NCBI RefSeq assembly: GCF_002387245.1
Contig: NZ_DGLD01000019.1
Coordinates: 310,001-374,000, forward strand
DNA length: 64,000 nt
Reading direction: 5' to 3'
From: Brevundimonas sp. UBA4553
GTDB taxonomy: Bacteria; Pseudomonadota; Alphaproteobacteria; Caulobacterales; Caulobacteraceae
Each line of letters starts with the position of its first letter. Positions within the stretch are counted from its first letter, which is position 1. Below are positions 62,278 to 64,000 of the stretch, one piece after another. The notes beneath the pieces are model-generated. The model was given only the letters and a program-made list of their open reading frames with translations, was not told the origin of the DNA and did no database searches. The translations under genes were made by a program, and so were the position numbers.

Positions 62278-62889
62278 ATGATGCCGGATCGTTTGAGCGC
62301 GAGGCAGAGAGAGTGTCTGTTGCTCACACGGCACCATGGCACCAAGGAGATCGCCCACATGACGGGGATCTCGGAGTCTACCGCAAAGAAGCATATTCAC
62401 GAGGCCTGTCAGAGACTTGGCGTGAACACGCGCAAGGCCGCTCTGGCGATTCTGGAACGAAACGTACCAGGGGGTACGACGCACCCCATGGCGGGGCTGG
62501 ACCCGACCCGCTCGGTTGAGGCGATCAACACGGAGACGGGGCATGGCGATGAGAACGGGCGAACCGCCGCAGTGGGACTGGGCGCAGCTGGAGGCCGCTC
62601 TGGCCTTCATGGGGGCGGACCGGCGCAATCCCCTGCACGAATATCTTCTGGACGGCCTGCGGCAGCCCGAGGCCCTGGCGTCGCCGGAGGCCTTTCTGAG
62701 GGAACTGATGTCCGTGGTGGTGCTTCTGGCGGGCCGCGGGGAGGATATCGACCGCCTCCCGGCAATCCCCTTGTCCGCCTCGCCCTCGTCATCGTGCTGA
62801 TCGCCGTGAGCGCGCTCCTGTTCAGCGCGGTCGCGGACATCGTCATCGGCGATCAGATCCGTCTCCAGACGGCCGATCGCTCTCGCTAA
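62278..62889 (+). CDS. LuxR-type HTH protein, possibly with a C-terminal membrane anchor (frame conflict)
   Basis: The first ~65 residues are a LuxR/GerE helix-turn-helix (LSARQRECLLLTRHHGTKEIA, STAKKHIHEACQRLGVNTRKA) with no sensor domain. The last ~45 residues contain a membrane helix (VRLALVIVLIAVSALLFSAVA), an architecture seen in Caulobacterales and sphingomonads. In between, from about 62545 to 62745, this frame reads as Gly/Arg/Pro/Ala-rich noise, while another frame (62543-62800) has strong coding character. So either two compensating frameshifts lie inside one gene, or there are overlapping genes. The annotated extent is only the open frame. Confidence 0.55.
   Translation: MMPDRLSARQRECLLLTRHHGTKEIAHMTGISESTAKKHIHEACQRLGVNTRKAALAILERNVPGGTTHPMAGLDPTRSVEAINTETGHGDENGRTAAVGLGAAGGRSGLHGGGPAQSPARISSGRPAAARGPGVAGGLSEGTDVRGGASGGPRGGYRPPPGNPLVRLALVIVLIAVSALLFSAVADIVIGDQIRLQTADRSR
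62543..62800 (+). CDS. Overlapping small protein or middle segment of a frameshifted LuxR gene
   Basis: An 85-aa frame with high G/C third positions and sensible composition (WDWAQLEAALAFMGADRRNP, HEYLLDGLRQPEALASPEAF, LRELMSVVVLLAGRGEDIDR), ending in a Ser/Pro tail that looks like a frame loss. The ATG has ACGGAGACGGGG upstream. It overlaps the LuxR-type frame in another register. Which is translated is unresolved. Confidence 0.5.
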   Translation: MAMRTGEPPQWDWAQLEAALAFMGADRRNPLHEYLLDGLRQPEALASPEAFLRELMSVVVLLAGRGEDIDRLPAIPLSASPSSSC

Positions 62890-62946
62890 AACTCTCCTCG
62901 CACACCGAGGACCTATTTCCCCCGGATCGGGGAGGAGCGCTGAGCT

Positions 62947-63288
62947 ATGAGCAAAGACGCCTTCGGAGTGGAACTGGCGCGTCAACTTTACGCCGCCGAG
63001 CGCGCCCTCGACATGGCGATCGCCGAGGTCAATGACCTGGCCTCGCTGATGACGCGCGGGCGCATTCGTCATCGGATATCCGCCGTGGTGGGACAGTCGG
63101 CGCTGGAAGACGTCGGCGCCCTGGTCGCCGGCTTGACCAGCTCCCGCCACAAGATCGTCAGCGCGCACGGGGCCCTGAAACGCGAGGCTGCGGAACTGGG
63201 CATAGGTTGGCAGGCGGCGGGTCCTGAGACTAAACCCGCTGACGACGGACCCGTGGTCAAGACGGGCCGATTGCAGGCCGTAGCCTGA
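62947..63288 (+). CDS. Small helical hypothetical protein
   Basis: A 113-aa protein with long amphipathic helices (FGVELARQLYAAERALDMAIAEVNDLASLM ... LEDVGALVAGLTSSRHKIVSAHGALKREA). Good coding character. It may be a phasin-like or regulator-binding helical bundle, but I cannot name it. It is 12 nt upstream of the next membrane protein gene. Confidence 0.6.
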   Translation: MSKDAFGVELARQLYAAERALDMAIAEVNDLASLMTRGRIRHRISAVVGQSALEDVGALVAGLTSSRHKIVSAHGALKREAAELGIGWQAAGPETKPADDGPVVKTGRLQAVA

Positions 63289-63300
63289 CGAGGGGCGAAC

Positions 63301-63747
63301 TTGAGCGGATCGGTCAGCATACTGGCGCTATGGGGCCTGTGCCTGGGGCTGACCGCTCTATGCTGGCGTCTGGGCGGCGAACCGGAGCGGCGCGCGGCCG
63401 GCATGCTGTTCGCCGCTTATGCCTTCTCCGTTCTTCTGGGCTGGGTGCGGATCGAGGGCTTGAAGCCGGCCGTGGTCGCCGCGGACGTCTTGCTGGCGAT
63501 CGGTCTGGGCTGGCTCGCGATCGCCTATCGTCGATGGTGGCTGCTCATGGCCGCGGCCAACGCCGTCCTAGTGGTGATCGCCCACGCCACCGTCTTCCTG
63601 GAGCCAAGCATCCATCAGCGCGCCTATATCGCCTACAGGATGCTCCCGGGCCTGGTCATTCCGCTGTGTGCGGGTCTCGGCGCCTGGGAACGATGGCTGG
63701 CCGGGGAGCCTGCCTGTGCGGGCTGGTTGCGGACGCGGGCCGCCTAG
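63301..63747 (+). CDS. Small polytopic membrane protein
   Basis: A 148-aa protein with four hydrophobic segments (SILALWGLCLGLTALCW; AGMLFAAYAFSVLLGWV; VVAADVLLAIGLGWLAIAY; LLMAAANAVLVVIAHATVFL), then a shorter one (MLPGLVIPLCAGLGAW). Start is TTG with GAGGGG upstream. No family recognised; part of an apparent run with 62947. Confidence 0.65.
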   Translation: MSGSVSILALWGLCLGLTALCWRLGGEPERRAAGMLFAAYAFSVLLGWVRIEGLKPAVVAADVLLAIGLGWLAIAYRRWWLLMAAANAVLVVIAHATVFLEPSIHQRAYIAYRMLPGLVIPLCAGLGAWERWLAGEPACAGWLRTRAA

Positions 63748-63784
63748 CCTAGCCTTTTCGTCTGACTGGCGAGAGGATCCTGGC

Positions 63785-64000
63785 TTGAAACGATCGGCGA
63801 CCGAGTTCGACCAGGAGCTGGGCGAGCGTTTGCGTATCGTGCGGACCGTGAAGGGACTGACGCAGGCGGAATTGGGCAAGGCCGTCGGCCTCTCGTTTCA
63901 ACAGATCCAGAAGTACGAGCAGGGCTCCAACCGCGTTTCGGCCAGCATGCTGCTCCAGCTTAGCCGGGCTTTGAACACTGATTTCAGCGCGATGGTGGCT
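63785..64000 (+). CDS. XRE/Cro-CI family transcription regulator (partial)
   Basis: The first 72 codons, cut by the window end. A full helix-turn-helix is visible: LGERLRIVRTVKGLTQAELGKAVGLSFQQIQKYE, then GSNRVSASMLLQLSRALN. This is typical of short alphaproteobacterial Cro/CI-type regulators with FQQIQKYE. TTG start with GAGAGGA upstream. Confidence 0.85.
   Translation, partial: MKRSATEFDQELGERLRIVRTVKGLTQAELGKAVGLSFQQIQKYEQGSNRVSASMLLQLSRALNTDFSAMVA

Overview
The window is GC-rich (roughly 66-68 % by eye) with strongly G/C third codon positions. Its gene families point to an alphaproteobacterium of the Caulobacterales, most likely Brevundimonas or a close relative. That placement is inference from gene content: Crp paralogs, PAS/LuxR hybrids, DUF6766, DUF6894 and TIGR02587/TIGR02588 genes. 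I saw no rRNA, tRNA, CRISPR array, transposase or phage gene. It reads as a chromosomal accessory region rich in stress, envelope and signalling genes.

Layout. 1-4.9 kb (minus strand): a tightly packed chemotaxis-like operon of a soluble receptor with two signalling tips, a triple-CheW protein, CheB and the start of CheR. 5.2-5.8 kb: a DUF4334 protein. 6.4-9.7 kb: an Mfd-type helicase. 10.2-15.2 kb: a PRC-barrel membrane protein, a GAF-GGDEF-EAL protein and a PAS-pseudoreceiver-LuxR protein. 15.3-18.5 kb: a YbiI-type zinc-finger protein, several very small genes and a Crp paralog. 18.6-25 kb: NDH-2, convergent with an operon of galE, a GH1-like hydrolase and a glycosyltransferase fused to UDP-galactopyranose mutase (galactofuranose synthesis and transfer).

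25-31.2 kb: a haem-oxygenase-like diiron enzyme coupled to a methyltransferase, divergent from a small-gene/cyanophycin synthetase/cyanophycinase operon. 31.3-45 kb: a stress island with a DUF892 ferritin-like protein, Mn-catalase, two SDRs, a decayed DUF6766 gene, a hybrid histidine kinase, a clade-2 catalase, a DUF4142 lipoprotein, an SRPBCC protein and a zinc alcohol dehydrogenase. 45-51.6 kb: small hydrophilic proteins, the TIGR02587/TIGR02588 membrane pair, a gene-poor stretch with a broken FAD/NAD(P)-binding gene, DUF1543 and a thioredoxin-like lipoprotein. 51.8-55.4 kb: a KaiC homolog coupled to a PAS hybrid kinase. 56-60 kb: a lipoprotein, a GSP17M-like protein and three Crp/Fnr regulators. 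60.8-64 kb: a SRAP (YedK/HMCES) protein, a LuxR-type regulator with frame conflicts, small proteins and the start of an XRE regulator.

How it may work together. Several small genes and the cyanophycin operon sit just downstream of sequences matching the alphaproteobacterial general stress (EcfG/SigT) promoter, GGAAC-N16/17-nGTT. With two catalases, ferritin-like proteins, storage-polymer genes and two complex sensor kinases, the region looks like a general-stress and storage module. The promoter calls come from reading by eye and need a genome-wide motif test. Crp-type genes at 18.05, 57.98 and 59.75 kb share a 5' motif (TACATRGGTT) at similar distances, which suggests shared or auto-regulation.
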